Source: Mucilaginibacter sp. PAMB04168
GTDB taxonomy: Bacteria; Bacteroidota; Bacteroidia; Sphingobacteriales; Sphingobacteriaceae
Assembly: GCF_039634365.2 (NCBI RefSeq)
Contig: NZ_CP155079.2
Coordinates: 4,402,001 to 4,466,000, forward strand
DNA length: 64,000 nt
Reading direction: 5' to 3'
Below the pieces are notes generated by a model, which did no database searches, was not told the origin of the DNA, and worked only from the letters and a program-made list of their open reading frames with translations. Shown piece by piece: positions 50,595 through 60,082 of the stretch. Each line of letters opens with the position of its first letter. The first letter of the stretch is position 1. The position numbers were made by a program, and so were the translations under genes.

Positions 50595-52022
50595 TTAACA
50601 CTCTGGCAAGCTTATAGGTATATTAATGGCCAAACCGCCATCAGAAGTTTCTTTGTATTTGGAGTTCATATCAAGCGCGGTTTGCCACATGGTTTTTACC
50701 ACGGCATCTAAGCTTACTTTTGCATTGTCGGGATTACTTTGCAGTGCCAGTTGCGAGGCGGTAATTGCTTTTATAGCACCCATGGTATTACGTTCAATGC
50801 AGGGCACCTGCACCAGTCCGCCAATGGGGTCGCAAGTAAGGCCAAGGTGATGTTCCATGGCTATTTCGGCTGCCATCAATACCTGCCTTTGCGAACCGCC
50901 CAGGCACTCTGTTAAGGCCGCAGCCGCCATTGCTGAAGATACACCAATCTCAGCTTGACAACCACCCATCGCTGCCGATATGGTGGCGCCTTTTTTGAAT
51001 ATACATCCTATCTCAGATGCTGTCAGCAAAAACTGAATGATGCGCTCATCGCTAAAGCCATCGCAAAAAGCAATGTAATACATCAATACCGCAGGTATCA
51101 CACCGGCAGCACCATTGGTAGGGGCTGTAACCACGCGGCCAAATGATGCATTTTCTTCATTTACTGACAGCGCAAAGCAGCTTACCCAATCAAGTATGTT
51201 CTGAAAACCGTTACCTGTTTGGCGTACCATATTTACCCACTCGTTAAAATTATGGTAGTCGCGGTTACCAATAAGCCTGCCGTTAAGGCCGGCGGCTCTC
51301 CGGGCTACGTTCAGGCCTCCTGGTAAATAACCCGTTGTGTGGCATCCCCTGTAAATACATTCTTTAATCACCCTGAAGATTTCAAGCACGCCTTCTTTGG
51401 TTTTAGCCTCGGGGCGCCAGGCCAGCTCGTTCTCCATCACCACTTCCGATATTTTCAGGCCTGTTTTGCGGCACCAGTGCAACAGTTCGTCGGCCGTATC
51501 AATAGGAAAAGGTAAGTCTACTTCCGTTACACAATTGCTTTCGGCCCCCTCTTTAACTACAAAGCCGCCACCTATGGAGTAGTACGTTTCGGAAACAGCC
51601 TTGCCGCTGCTTAAAAATGCCTGAAAGGTAACTGCATTAGGATGAAAGGGCAGACTTTGGCTGTACAAGAATAACAAGTCGTCTTCTGTAAAAAAACTAA
51701 CCTGGTGACTGCCGCCCAGCTGAAGCTGGTGTAAACGTTGAATTTCTTCAATGCGGTTATCCAGCTGGTCTACCGGAAAAGTTACCGGATCATACCCGCT
51801 TAAGCCGAGCAGTATGGCAATATCGGTACCATGCCCCTTACCCGTTTTAGCCAGCGAGCCGTACAATAATATTTTAATTTGAACCACCTCGTTCAAAGCG
51901 GACTGTTGCTGCAAAAGCTGTACAAACTGCTGCGCGGCACGCCAGGGGCCAAGCGTGTGTGAACTGGATGGGCCAATACCAATCTTAAAGATATCAAATA
52001 CAGAAATCTGCTCTCGTTGCAT
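50595..52022 (-). CDS. sdaA: L-serine ammonia-lyase (single-chain, Fe-S)
   Basis: 475 residues from Met at 52022 (MQREQISVFDIFKIGIGPSSSHT); the frame extends 29 codons upstream across the -7 box, so the shorter start is chosen. The beta domain comes first (SSSHTLGPW), the alpha domain second (GAAGVIPAVLMYYI, GATISAAMGGCQAEIG, CDPIGGLVQVPCIERNTMGAI), with the three Cys ligands of the 4Fe-4S cluster in the latter. It deaminates L-serine to pyruvate and ammonia. Monocistronic as far as can be seen. Confidence 0.95.
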   Translation of the reverse strand: MQREQISVFDIFKIGIGPSSSHTLGPWRAAQQFVQLLQQQSALNEVVQIKILLYGSLAKTGKGHGTDIAILLGLSGYDPVTFPVDQLDNRIEEIQRLHQLQLGGSHQVSFFTEDDLLFLYSQSLPFHPNAVTFQAFLSSGKAVSETYYSIGGGFVVKEGAESNCVTEVDLPFPIDTADELLHWCRKTGLKISEVVMENELAWRPEAKTKEGVLEIFRVIKECIYRGCHTTGYLPGGLNVARRAAGLNGRLIGNRDYHNFNEWVNMVRQTGNGFQNILDWVSCFALSVNEENASFGRVVTAPTNGAAGVIPAVLMYYIAFCDGFSDERIIQFLLTASEIGCIFKKGATISAAMGGCQAEIGVSSAMAAAALTECLGGSQRQVLMAAEIAMEHHLGLTCDPIGGLVQVPCIERNTMGAIKAITASQLALQSNPDNAKVSLDAVVKTMWQTALDMNSKYKETSDGGLAINIPISLPEC

Positions 52023-52028
52023 GTACCG

Positions 52029-52036
52029 CAAATTTA
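52029..52036 (-). promoter_or_regulatory. -7 box abutting the serine dehydratase start
   Basis: TAAATTTG on the minus strand, 7 bases from the ATG at 52022; predicts a leaderless mRNA and supports the shorter start. Confidence 0.5.
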
Positions 52037-52118
52037 CATATAGCAAATTTGGTAACGCTATTGGTAAAGTAAAATTATATAGATAACTTAAGCCACTAAA
52101 CAAAAACAATCACTCAAA

Positions 52119-52427
52119 ATGGAACAACCTCCTTTTTCTCAGCAACCTTTCTCACAGGCTCCTATGCCACGCCCTAAAAACTGGCTGGTGGAATCAATCC
52201 TGGTAACTTTATTTTGCTGCTTGCCATTGGGCATTGTAGGCATTGTAAACGCAGCCAGCGTAAACAGCCGTTATGATGCCGGCGATTACAATGGCGCTTT
52301 AGCAGCATCGCAGGCTGCCGGTAAATGGACTAAAATTGGTTTCGGTATTGGTATAGTATTTATTATATTATATGTTATTTTAGTATTTGTAATAGGTATT
52401 GGCGGCGGATTGGCCGGATACAGATAA
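52119..52427 (+). CDS. CD225/dispanin family small membrane protein
   Basis: 102 residues. A Pro/Gln-rich head (about 1-20), a helix VESILVTLFCCLPLGIVGIV, the conserved ASVNSRYDAGDYNGALAASQAAGKW loop (quoted in two parts: ASVNSRYDAGDYNGAL, AASQAAGKW) and a second membrane helix. This A-x-x-V-N-x-x-x-x-x-G-D-x-x-x-A-x-x-x-S pattern is the CD225/dispanin signature. Animal relatives (IFITM) stiffen membranes; bacterial function unknown. The next gene follows at 3 bases. Confidence 0.85.
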   Translation: MEQPPFSQQPFSQAPMPRPKNWLVESILVTLFCCLPLGIVGIVNAASVNSRYDAGDYNGALAASQAAGKWTKIGFGIGIVFIILYVILVFVIGIGGGLAGYR

Positions 52428-52430
52428 CAT

Positions 52431-52820
52431 TTGAAAAAGCTATACTTTGCATTAACAGCACTGGCCGTTGTGTTTTTGCTGTGGCTGTATTACAATTACA
52501 ACCCGGCAAAGTATAGCTTTTTTTTACAGTGCCCCTTTCATAAACTTACCGGGTTAGATTGCCCGGGCTGCGGCTCGCAAAGGGCGGTATTTTGTTTACT
52601 TCATGGCGATGTAAAAGGTGCCATACATCAAAACTTGCTGTTAGTTGCCAGCTTGCCTTTCCTGGCCATACAGGCCGGTTATAGAACTAAAAGCTGGCTA
52701 ACAAAAAAAGACCATAAATGGCCTTTACTTTACCACAAGGTTACCCCGGTGGTGGTTGGCGTAATTACAGTTGCTTACTTCATCATTCGCAATTTGCCCA
52801 CTTATCCTTTTAAGCACTAA
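52431..52820 (+). CDS. DUF2752 family membrane protein
   Basis: 129 residues with a likely TTG start (no nearby ATG) 3 bases after the CD225 stop. FFLQCPFHKLTGLDCPGCGSQRAVFCLLHGD (quoted here in part: CPFHKLTGLDCPGCGSQRA) is the DUF2752 signature, a cysteine-rich loop C-P-x-C-G facing one side of the membrane, flanked by three hydrophobic helices. Function unknown. Often next to CD225 proteins in Bacteroidetes. Its end overlaps the convergent RDD gene by 11 bases. Confidence 0.85.
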   Translation: MKKLYFALTALAVVFLLWLYYNYNPAKYSFFLQCPFHKLTGLDCPGCGSQRAVFCLLHGDVKGAIHQNLLLVASLPFLAIQAGYRTKSWLTKKDHKWPLLYHKVTPVVVGVITVAYFIIRNLPTYPFKH

Positions 52821-53559
52821 AATTACTATCGCTTGTGGCAACAATGTGGTTATAATCTTTAATTAAGGTTTGCAAAAATTGCAGATCGTCCATAAAAGGT
52901 TTCGTTTCCACACTCAAATGCTCCTTTACTTTTGCGGCCATGTTATACACAACCGTGGTGTTGCCGGTTTGCATGTAAGTATTAATGACTTCATGCATTA
53001 ATTCTATATCCCTGTCATTTAACTGCGTAGCTTCCTTATAAACAGGCTCATAGCCCTGATCAACCGGCGCGAAGGCTACCTGATCCATTTGTGTACGTGG
53101 CTCAGTTTTAATTAGCGTGGTATTGGCTACAATATCGCCCACACGCTGTTTTTTGTCAGATACAGCTACAGTGATAAGCGCGCAAAGATCGGAGGTTAAG
53201 CTAAAATCTACAATCCGGAAAAGCCAGCGCAACAAGTATTGCCCAATGCTGGGCTGCGCACCATCTAAACTTACTACCTTAATCTTCATCACCCGTTTGC
53301 CAATACTCTGTCCATTCAAAAAAATTTCGCAAGCCAGATCATAAAACACATACAGTGTAAAATAAGTACCAATTACAAGCCCAATAACAACGTCACCCAG
53401 CGTTTTATAATTACTGGCTATGGCAATAATAACCAGCATAATCATTATAATTATAAACAAAGCTATATCTACCAAACGAGCCAGTATACGATCGCCAAGG
53501 CTGGCTACTTCATAGTCAATATCGATATTTTGGGAGGTGTGTATGGTAACGGTTTGCAT
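52810..53559 (-). CDS. RDD family membrane protein
   Basis: 249 residues. The RDD domain is in about 15-160: VASLGDRILARLVDIALFII gives the Arg and Asp of the name, and GQSIGKRVMKIKVVSLDGAQPS plus YLLRWLFRIVDFSL the second half. Three membrane helices, then a soluble acidic C-terminal tail of about 85 residues. It is divergent from, and probably functionally linked to, the SpoIIM/MoxR operon, since RDD proteins commonly accompany it. Confidence 0.88.
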   Translation of the reverse strand: MQTVTIHTSQNIDIDYEVASLGDRILARLVDIALFIIIMIMLVIIAIASNYKTLGDVVIGLVIGTYFTLYVFYDLACEIFLNGQSIGKRVMKIKVVSLDGAQPSIGQYLLRWLFRIVDFSLTSDLCALITVAVSDKKQRVGDIVANTTLIKTEPRTQMDQVAFAPVDQGYEPVYKEATQLNDRDIELMHEVINTYMQTGNTTVVYNMAAKVKEHLSVETKPFMDDLQFLQTLIKDYNHIVATSDSNFSA

Positions 53560-53651
53560 GCTAACAAATATATAAGCAAAACTGAATTTTAAAATTGAAA
53601 GCTATTGTTTTTCTATTTATTTTAAGCCAGATTTAATAATTGACCTAACCC

Positions 53652-54617
53652 ATGCGCGAACCCTTGTTTGTAAAGCAAAACACTGCTAAATGGAAAACCT
53701 TTGAGCAGGGTATAACCGGCACGCCCGATGAGCTGGCCGACCGCTTTATACAAATAACCGACGACCTGGCTTATGCCAAAACCTTTTACCCTAAATCAAA
53801 AACAACAGCTTATTTAAACGGACTGGCGGCTAATCTGCACCAATCCATCTACAAAAACAAAAAGGTAAAGAAAAACCGCTTCAAACTTTTTTGGAAGTAC
53901 GAGTTGCCGCTGCTTTTCAAAACACATGAAAAGCCATTGCTTTATTCCTTTATCTTCTTTATTGTTTTTTCGTTACTGGGCGCTTTATCTGCCAAGTACG
54001 ACGACCAGTTTGTACAGCTCATTTTGGGCCCCGAGTACGTAAATATGACCAATGAGAACATAGCCAAAGGTGATCCATTCGGTGTTTACAAATCAAGCAA
54101 TGAGTTCTATATGTTCTTTCGCATTACGATGAATAACATATTTGTATCCTTTGTTACGTTTGTGGCAGGCGTGTTTGGTTCGGCAGGCACGGTGTTCTTT
54201 CTACTCAAAAATGGTATCATGCTCGGCTCATTTGAGTACTATTTTTTTAGCAAGGGTTTAGGCTGGCAGTCTATACTGGTTATATGGATACACGGCACCA
54301 TCGAAATATCTTCTATTATAATAGCCGGAGGAGCCGGCTTGGTTGTGGGTAACAGCCTGCTTTTCCCTAAAACTTATAATCGTATCACATCCTTTAAAAA
54401 TGGCGCAAAGGATGGCATGAAGATCGTTATCGGCCTATTGCCGTTATTTGTAACAGCGGGCTTTTTTGAAAGCTTTGTAACCCGCCATACCGAAATGCCT
54501 TTGTGGTTAAGCCTAACTATATTGGGCGGCTCCTTGGCTTTTATGGTATGGTATGTAATTATTTATCCTAACCAATTGTATACAAACAAAACCTTACATG
54601 CAACAGCAGAACATTGA
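53652..54617 (+). CDS. SpoIIM/DUF95 family membrane protein
   Basis: 321 residues. A soluble N-terminal helix bundle (about 1-85) is followed by about six membrane helices. The WIHGTIEISSIIIAGGAGLVVGNSLLFP segment (landmarks WIHGTIEISS, AGGAGLVVG) is the H-G-x-x-E plus glycine motif of this family, named after a Bacillus sporulation protein but common in non-spore-formers. First gene of a six-gene operon; overlaps the next gene by 20 bases. Confidence 0.87.
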   Translation: MREPLFVKQNTAKWKTFEQGITGTPDELADRFIQITDDLAYAKTFYPKSKTTAYLNGLAANLHQSIYKNKKVKKNRFKLFWKYELPLLFKTHEKPLLYSFIFFIVFSLLGALSAKYDDQFVQLILGPEYVNMTNENIAKGDPFGVYKSSNEFYMFFRITMNNIFVSFVTFVAGVFGSAGTVFFLLKNGIMLGSFEYYFFSKGLGWQSILVIWIHGTIEISSIIIAGGAGLVVGNSLLFPKTYNRITSFKNGAKDGMKIVIGLLPLFVTAGFFESFVTRHTEMPLWLSLTILGGSLAFMVWYVIIYPNQLYTNKTLHATAEH

Positions 54618-55494
54618 ACTTTCAAAAAAACGCGACCTGGGCGAAGTGGTAAGTGACACGTTCACTTTTATAAAGCAAAACTTTAAGCCGCTTTTTAAAG
54701 TGGTTCTTACCTTTTGCGGCTTGTTTATGTTGGCCACCGCTGCGGCGTATGCCATGCAGCAGCTTAAGACTTTTGAACTGCAACGTGAGTTATTTAACGG
54801 AGCCGGAGCACAAAGTTTCTCTTCACCTTTTGATCGTTTTGGCATTGAGTATCTTTTGTCGATGCTGTTTATGATGCTTAGCTACACTTTAATGACGCTT
54901 ACTGTATTAAGTTATATGGCTTTGTACAAGCAAAAAGGGAACGTACCCCCTACCACAGAAGAGGTTTGGGGATATATTAAATATTACTTTTTAAGAGTCT
55001 TAGGCGGCACTATACTGCTCAGCATTTTATTAATATTAGCTACTGCAGCGTGTATTATTCCCGGCGTGTACGTGTATCCTATATTCGGATTAGTGTTTCC
55101 CATCATGATTATGGAAAATGCGAGTTTCACTTACGCTTTTAACCGCAGCTTTACTATTATTAAAGAGAACTGGTGGTTGACCTTCGGAACGCTGTTCGTA
55201 ATGGGCTTAATTACTTATGTGGGTTACATGATCTTTTCTATTCCCACTATCATTATCACTGTGGTTAACCTTTTTACGCATGGTACTAAAACGGCTGCAT
55301 CTTCGGCTCCTTTACTTATTGTTATTTCGTTAATACAACAAGCCGGACAAATATTATATGTGTTACCGTTAATTGCCCTGGGCTTTTGTTACTACAATTT
55401 AACGGAGGTTAAAGAAGGATCTGGCCTTATAGATCGTATCAATCAGTTTGGCACTCACAACCCCGACAGTAATTTACCAGCCGAAGAATATTAA
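54598..55494 (+). CDS. hypothetical polytopic membrane protein of the MoxR operon
   Basis: 298 residues with five or six membrane helices. Starts with a short cytoplasmic part (KRDLGEVVSDTFTFIKQNFK) that resembles YciC-like or glycerophosphodiesterase-membrane-domain proteins, and has SFTYAFNRSFTIIKENWWLTFGT, a typical repeat of that group. No catalytic residues recognised. Overlaps SpoIIM by 20 bases and ends 2 bases before the DUF4129 gene, so it is an integral member of the operon. Confidence 0.75.
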   Translation: MQQQNIELSKKRDLGEVVSDTFTFIKQNFKPLFKVVLTFCGLFMLATAAAYAMQQLKTFELQRELFNGAGAQSFSSPFDRFGIEYLLSMLFMMLSYTLMTLTVLSYMALYKQKGNVPPTTEEVWGYIKYYFLRVLGGTILLSILLILATAACIIPGVYVYPIFGLVFPIMIMENASFTYAFNRSFTIIKENWWLTFGTLFVMGLITYVGYMIFSIPTIIITVVNLFTHGTKTAASSAPLLIVISLIQQAGQILYVLPLIALGFCYYNLTEVKEGSGLIDRINQFGTHNPDSNLPAEEY

Positions 55495-55496
55495 GA

Positions 55497-56243
55497 ATGC
55501 GCTTTCTGTACTTACTGCTACTTCTTTTTATACCTTTTGCAACCGTTAAGGCGGGCCAATCTGTAAAACTGGTGCCTATAGCTAAAACTAAGGCCAAAGC
55601 CGTACTCCGTACCGATAGTTCGGTAGTACAAGTACGGCATTTTGATGCAGCACAGTTGGCCCGGCTCAAACAAAAGCCCGATTTTAGGTATGATGAAGAA
55701 GCCTCAGGCCCATCACTCTGGACCCGCTTTTGGCGCTGGTTCTGGCATCTGTTTACTATGCCTAAATTCAAGCCCGAAACCAATATACTGTTCACTGTAT
55801 TAAAATACTTTTTTATTGCCTTGGGCATAGCTGCCATTGCATTTATTATTCTGAGGCTGGTAGGTGTTGATGTAACCGGCCTGTTTAAGCGTAAGCCTGC
55901 AGATGCCAGCGTGCCGTACGAGGAGACGCTTGAAAACATCCATGAGATAAACTTTGATACCGATATTGACAAGGCCATTGCTCAGCACAACTATCGTTTA
56001 GCCGTGAGGCTGCTTTACCTGCGCTCATTAAAACAGCTCAATGATGCAGGTTTGATAAACTGGCAAATCGATAAAACCAATGCCGCCTATATTGAAGAGT
56101 TAACCAACCCTGAACAGCGTGAGGCTTTCACTGTACTTACACGCCAGTTTGAGTTTGTGTGGTATGGTGAATTTATGATCAACAATTCGGCATTTCAAAA
56201 CATCAGTGCCTTATTTGGTAACTTTAAACAAACCCTGTCATGA
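55497..56243 (+). CDS. DUF4129 domain-containing membrane protein
   Basis: 248 residues: signal peptide (MRFLYLLLLLFIPFATVKAG), periplasmic part to about 95, one membrane helix (LKYFFIALGIAAIAFIILRL), and a cytoplasmic C-terminal DUF4129 (about 140-248) with IAQHNYRLAVRLLYLRSLKQL and FEFVWYGEF. Overlaps the next gene by 4 bases (ATGA). Confidence 0.85.
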   Translation: MRFLYLLLLLFIPFATVKAGQSVKLVPIAKTKAKAVLRTDSSVVQVRHFDAAQLARLKQKPDFRYDEEASGPSLWTRFWRWFWHLFTMPKFKPETNILFTVLKYFFIALGIAAIAFIILRLVGVDVTGLFKRKPADASVPYEETLENIHEINFDTDIDKAIAQHNYRLAVRLLYLRSLKQLNDAGLINWQIDKTNAAYIEELTNPEQREAFTVLTRQFEFVWYGEFMINNSAFQNISALFGNFKQTLS

Positions 56244-57412
56244 AAGATTTTAAAGTAATCACATGGATAGGGGCTATATTGTTGGCGGCGTACTTAATAG
56301 CCGAGTATAACAAACCCAAGCCGGTAAACTGGCAGTCTACCTTGTCATACGGCGATAAAATTCCGTTTGGTACTTACGTACTGCACCAGCAACTCGTAAA
56401 CCTATACCCTACCGGCAAGGTGATACGTACTAATGAGCCATTGTACAACGCACTGCATCAGAAAAATCTACAGGGCAACTACTTCATCATAGCTAAAACG
56501 ATCGATTTAACGAAGTATGATTATGCGGAACTGGTGAAATTCATAAAGGCCGGCAACAACGTGTTCATGTCGGCGTTTGTGTGGGATGGCATTTTGCCCG
56601 ATACGCTTAAACTGCACACCAATGCCGAGTATGGTAAAAGCAATGTGGCCGTTAACCTAGCAAACCCGCAGCTAAAAAGGGCCGCCAATTACACTTTCCA
56701 GCGCGATATATGCAACCAGTATTTTAGCAGGTTTGATACTGCACATGCTGTAGTGTTAGGTCAAAATTCTATGAAGCATGCCAATTACCTCAGCTTTGCT
56801 TTTGGTAAGGGGCATTTATATTTGAGCGCTAATCCGCAGCTGTTTACCAATTACAGCTTACTGTCTGATCAGGGTGCCGATTACGCTGCCAAGGCGCTTT
56901 CCTATCTGCCAGCAGCAGCTAACGTTTACTGGGACCAGTATCAGAACAAGGATATACCTTTTGATAACTCGCCGTTGCGGGTAATTTTTAGCCATGATAG
57001 TTTGCGGTGGGCTTACTACATTAGCTTAATTACTGCTCTTGTATATATTATTTACGAGGCCAAGCGCCGCCAGCGTATCATACTGGTTATAGAACCCCTC
57101 CGCAATAACACGCTCGACTTTGTGAACGTAGTGGGCCAGGTTTATTATGAGCAGCGTGATAACAGCAACATTGCGCACAAAAAGATCACTTACCTACTGG
57201 AGCATTGGCGCACTGCCTACTATTTAAAAACCAGCGTACTAAATAAGGAATTTACCGATGCCTTAGCGAACAAAACCGGCATTGAGCCAGCCTTTGCCCG
57301 CGAACTGGTTAACCTGATTAATTATACCCATGTGCAACACAAAGTAACCGACAGCGAGCTTATTGCACTGAACCAAGCTATAGAAAACTTTTATTCCCAA
57401 ACCGGAAAATAA
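56240..57412 (+). CDS. DUF4350 domain-containing protein
   Basis: 390 residues. An N-terminal membrane helix (ITWIGAILLAAYLIAEY), a periplasmic domain about 30-255 with SYGDKIPFGTYVLHQQLVNL and a GHLYLSANPQLFTNYSLL segment resembling a GATase-like/DUF4350 fold, a second membrane helix (AYYISLITALVYIIYEA, about 260) and a helical cytoplasmic end. Function unknown; ends where MoxR starts (TAATG overlap). Confidence 0.8.
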   Translation: MKDFKVITWIGAILLAAYLIAEYNKPKPVNWQSTLSYGDKIPFGTYVLHQQLVNLYPTGKVIRTNEPLYNALHQKNLQGNYFIIAKTIDLTKYDYAELVKFIKAGNNVFMSAFVWDGILPDTLKLHTNAEYGKSNVAVNLANPQLKRAANYTFQRDICNQYFSRFDTAHAVVLGQNSMKHANYLSFAFGKGHLYLSANPQLFTNYSLLSDQGADYAAKALSYLPAAANVYWDQYQNKDIPFDNSPLRVIFSHDSLRWAYYISLITALVYIIYEAKRRQRIILVIEPLRNNTLDFVNVVGQVYYEQRDNSNIAHKKITYLLEHWRTAYYLKTSVLNKEFTDALANKTGIEPAFARELVNLINYTHVQHKVTDSELIALNQAIENFYSQTGK

Positions 57413-58389
57413 TGGAAGAAGAAATATTTGAACAAAGAACTGATCTGAGCAAACTGAGCCATGCGGTTGAGCAAATTAAAGCCACCATTGGCAAAATAGT
57501 AGTAGGTCAGCAGGAGACCGTCGATTTGCTGATTGCCGGCATACTGGCCGATGGCCACCTGCTTATTGAGGGCGTGCCCGGCGTAGCTAAAACCTTAACG
57601 GCCAAACTCATTGCCAAAGCTATTGATGCTCAGTACTCCCGCATCCAGTTTACGCCCGATTTAATGCCTTCGGATGTGATAGGCACATCGGTATTCAATC
57701 CTAAAACCACTGATTTTGAGTTTAGACGCGGACCTGTATTTGGAAACATTGTACTGATTGACGAGGTGAACAGAGCCCCGGCTAAAACACAGTCGGCCTT
57801 GTTTGAGGTGATGGAAGAGCGGCAAATTACAGTAGATGGCCATGTTTACCCTTTGCATGAACCTTTTATTATACTGGCTACCCAAAACCCCGTTGAGCAG
57901 GAAGGAACCTACCGCCTGCCAGAGGCGCAATTAGACCGCTTCTTATTTAAAGTTGAGGTAAAGTACCCAACGCTTGAAGACGAGATAGCCATATTAACCC
58001 GTCAGCATCAGCAAAAAACTGCACTGCAGCTTACCGATATTCAGCCGGTATTGTCTGCACAGGATATTATCAGCATACGGCAGCAGGTGCGTGAGCTTTA
58101 TGTGGAACCTAAACTTCTGGAGTTTGTGGCCAAGATTATTCATGAAAGCCGCAACAATAAATCACTTTATTTGGGTGGATCGCCACGAGCTTCACTGGCC
58201 ATAGTAAGTGGTGCTAAAGCACTTGCCGCTATGAAAGGCCGCGATTTTGTTACACCGGAAGACATTATATGGGTTGCCCCTGCCGTGTTACGGCACCGTA
58301 TTATGCTTACGCCCGATAAGGAAATGGAAGGCGTTACCCCTGACGAGGTGGTTGCTCAAATAATTCAGAAAATAGAAATACCCCGCTAA
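57412..58389 (+). CDS. MoxR family AAA+ ATPase
   Basis: 325 residues. Walker A GVPGVAKTLTAKLIA, Walker B NIVLIDEVNRAPAKTQSALFEVMEE (quoted as landmark IVLIDEVNRAPAKTQ), sensor 1 FIILATQNPVEQEGTYRLPE and the Arg finger region AQLDRFLFK; the C-terminal lid has LGGSPRASLAIV. MoxR chaperones work with DUF58/VWA proteins to load metals or mature complexes. Here the DUF58 gene follows at 4 bases. Confidence 0.95.
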   Translation: MEEEIFEQRTDLSKLSHAVEQIKATIGKIVVGQQETVDLLIAGILADGHLLIEGVPGVAKTLTAKLIAKAIDAQYSRIQFTPDLMPSDVIGTSVFNPKTTDFEFRRGPVFGNIVLIDEVNRAPAKTQSALFEVMEERQITVDGHVYPLHEPFIILATQNPVEQEGTYRLPEAQLDRFLFKVEVKYPTLEDEIAILTRQHQQKTALQLTDIQPVLSAQDIISIRQQVRELYVEPKLLEFVAKIIHESRNNKSLYLGGSPRASLAIVSGAKALAAMKGRDFVTPEDIIWVAPAVLRHRIMLTPDKEMEGVTPDEVVAQIIQKIEIPR

Positions 58390-58393
58390 GCAA

Positions 58394-59740
58394 GTGAAAA
58401 ACCTCATCAGCCAGTTTTATACCAACTTGTTTTTAACCCGCCGCTTAACGGCGGCGCTGATAGGTTGCAGCATACTATTTGTTGTAAGCTTTTTTATGGA
58501 ATGGCTGGGCATTTTGCCTTACCTGTTCTTTGGGGCATTGATGGTTTTAATGCTGCTTGATATATTATTGCTATACCGTACCCGCAACGGCGTATTTGCC
58601 CGCAGGCAGGCACCCGATCGGCTCAGCAACGGCGATGAGAATGAGCTGGCTGTTTACATAGAAAATTTTTATCCATTCACGATACAAGCAGGCATTATCG
58701 ACGAAATTCCGCACCAGTTTCAAAAACGCGACATTTGGTTTAAAACCAGCGTTCAACCGCGTAGGAACAAGACATTGACGTATATACTAAAGCCACTTAA
58801 ACGCGGTGAGTATGATTTTGGATTGATACGTGTGTTTGTGCACTCCCCTATTGGCTTGCTAAGCCAGCGTTATAATTTTAAAGAAGAAGAAGTTTTACCC
58901 GTTTACCCCTCTTTTTTACAGATGCGGCAGTATGAGCTGATGGCCATTTCTAACCGACTGAATGAACTGGGGATAAAAAAGATAAGAAGGCTGGGTAACA
59001 GCATGGAGTTTGAGCAGATCAAAACTTATGTGCCCGGCGATGATTACCGCGACATCAACTGGAAAGCATCTGCACGCCAAGGCAGCCTCATGACCAATTC
59101 TTATACCGACGAGAAATCGCAGCAGGTGTATTGCATTGTTGATAAATCACGGGCTATGAAGATGCCATTTGAAGGGCTAAGCCTGCTTGATTATGCCATT
59201 AACGCCAGTTTGGTACTATCTAACGTGGCTTTGCTCAAAGAGGATAAAGCCGGACTTATTACTATAGGTGAACGCACGGGCGCTGTTATACCTGCCGAGC
59301 GCAAGCCTGCCCACATAAACAAAATATTGCAAGTACTCTACAAGGAGAAGACACGATACCTGGAAACCAATATGGAAATGTTATACAGCACGGTAAGGCG
59401 GGTTATTAAGCAGCGCAGCCTTGTGGTATTCTTCACCAATTACGAAAGCCTCTCGGCCCTGCAACGGCATTTGCCTTTTTTGAAACGGATAGCCAGCTTT
59501 CATTTACTGTTGGTGGTGTTTTTTGAGAATACGGAGCTTAAAAAGGTAAGCCAGGAGCCAGCTGCCGATGTGGAGGGCATTTACATAAAAACTATTGCCG
59601 AAAAGTTTGCTTATGATAAAAAACTGATTGTTAAAGAATTGGCCAAGCATGGCATACAATCCATACTAACAACGCCACAAAATTTAACAGTGAATGCGGT
59701 GAACCGCTATTTGGAACTAAAGGCAAGGCAAAAAATTTAA
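58394..59740 (+). CDS. DUF58 domain-containing protein with VWA-like core
   Basis: 448 residues from a GTG start. Two membrane helices near the N-terminus (about 15-60), a periplasm- or cytoplasm-side beta sandwich, then DUF58: TYVPGDDYRDINWKASARQG (the signature) followed by a von Willebrand A-like domain whose MIDAS-like site reads CIVDKSRAMK. Partner of the MoxR ATPase. Last gene of the operon; a gap of about 410 bases follows. Confidence 0.9.
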   Translation: MKNLISQFYTNLFLTRRLTAALIGCSILFVVSFFMEWLGILPYLFFGALMVLMLLDILLLYRTRNGVFARRQAPDRLSNGDENELAVYIENFYPFTIQAGIIDEIPHQFQKRDIWFKTSVQPRRNKTLTYILKPLKRGEYDFGLIRVFVHSPIGLLSQRYNFKEEEVLPVYPSFLQMRQYELMAISNRLNELGIKKIRRLGNSMEFEQIKTYVPGDDYRDINWKASARQGSLMTNSYTDEKSQQVYCIVDKSRAMKMPFEGLSLLDYAINASLVLSNVALLKEDKAGLITIGERTGAVIPAERKPAHINKILQVLYKEKTRYLETNMEMLYSTVRRVIKQRSLVVFFTNYESLSALQRHLPFLKRIASFHLLLVVFFENTELKKVSQEPAADVEGIYIKTIAEKFAYDKKLIVKELAKHGIQSILTTPQNLTVNAVNRYLELKARQKI

Positions 59741-60082
59741 ACAGAACGCTTAAACTTTATTACTGGATAAGGCCGAGCCGATTGGAAGAATACGCTAAAG
59801 CTATAAAAATACAGTAGCAAGCGTTTAACCTACGACATTAAACTCACGAACAACTCAGGACCTTTGATGATAACCCATTCAAATATCCTTGTCTGCAACT
59901 GCTTCTTTCTTTGGGTAATGTGTTTCATAATACTGCTTACATATCAAATGATATGCCTGCGGATGATTATTTATTATTTTATACAAAAATACAGTTGTCT
60001 CAAGCAAAATTTGTCATGAGTTAATCATTTGATTAACAAAATACAACCTGAAACGCAGTTTTTCGTAAACATGCGGTTCTAA
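59741..60082. other. gap between the DUF58 and groL genes
   Basis: AT-rich spacer of the convergent pair. Apart from the groL terminator at its right edge I see no promoter pair, conserved RNA shape or repeat. One 50-codon open frame (59867-60019, plus) encodes a hydrophobic, cysteine-rich peptide but has no supporting signal and is not called. Confidence 0.5.

Noticed and set aside
59867..60019. 50-residue hydrophobic, cysteine-rich open frame in the DUF58-groL gap
   Set aside because: No promoter, no conserved features, and AT-rich sequence makes such frames likely by chance; kept only as a note.
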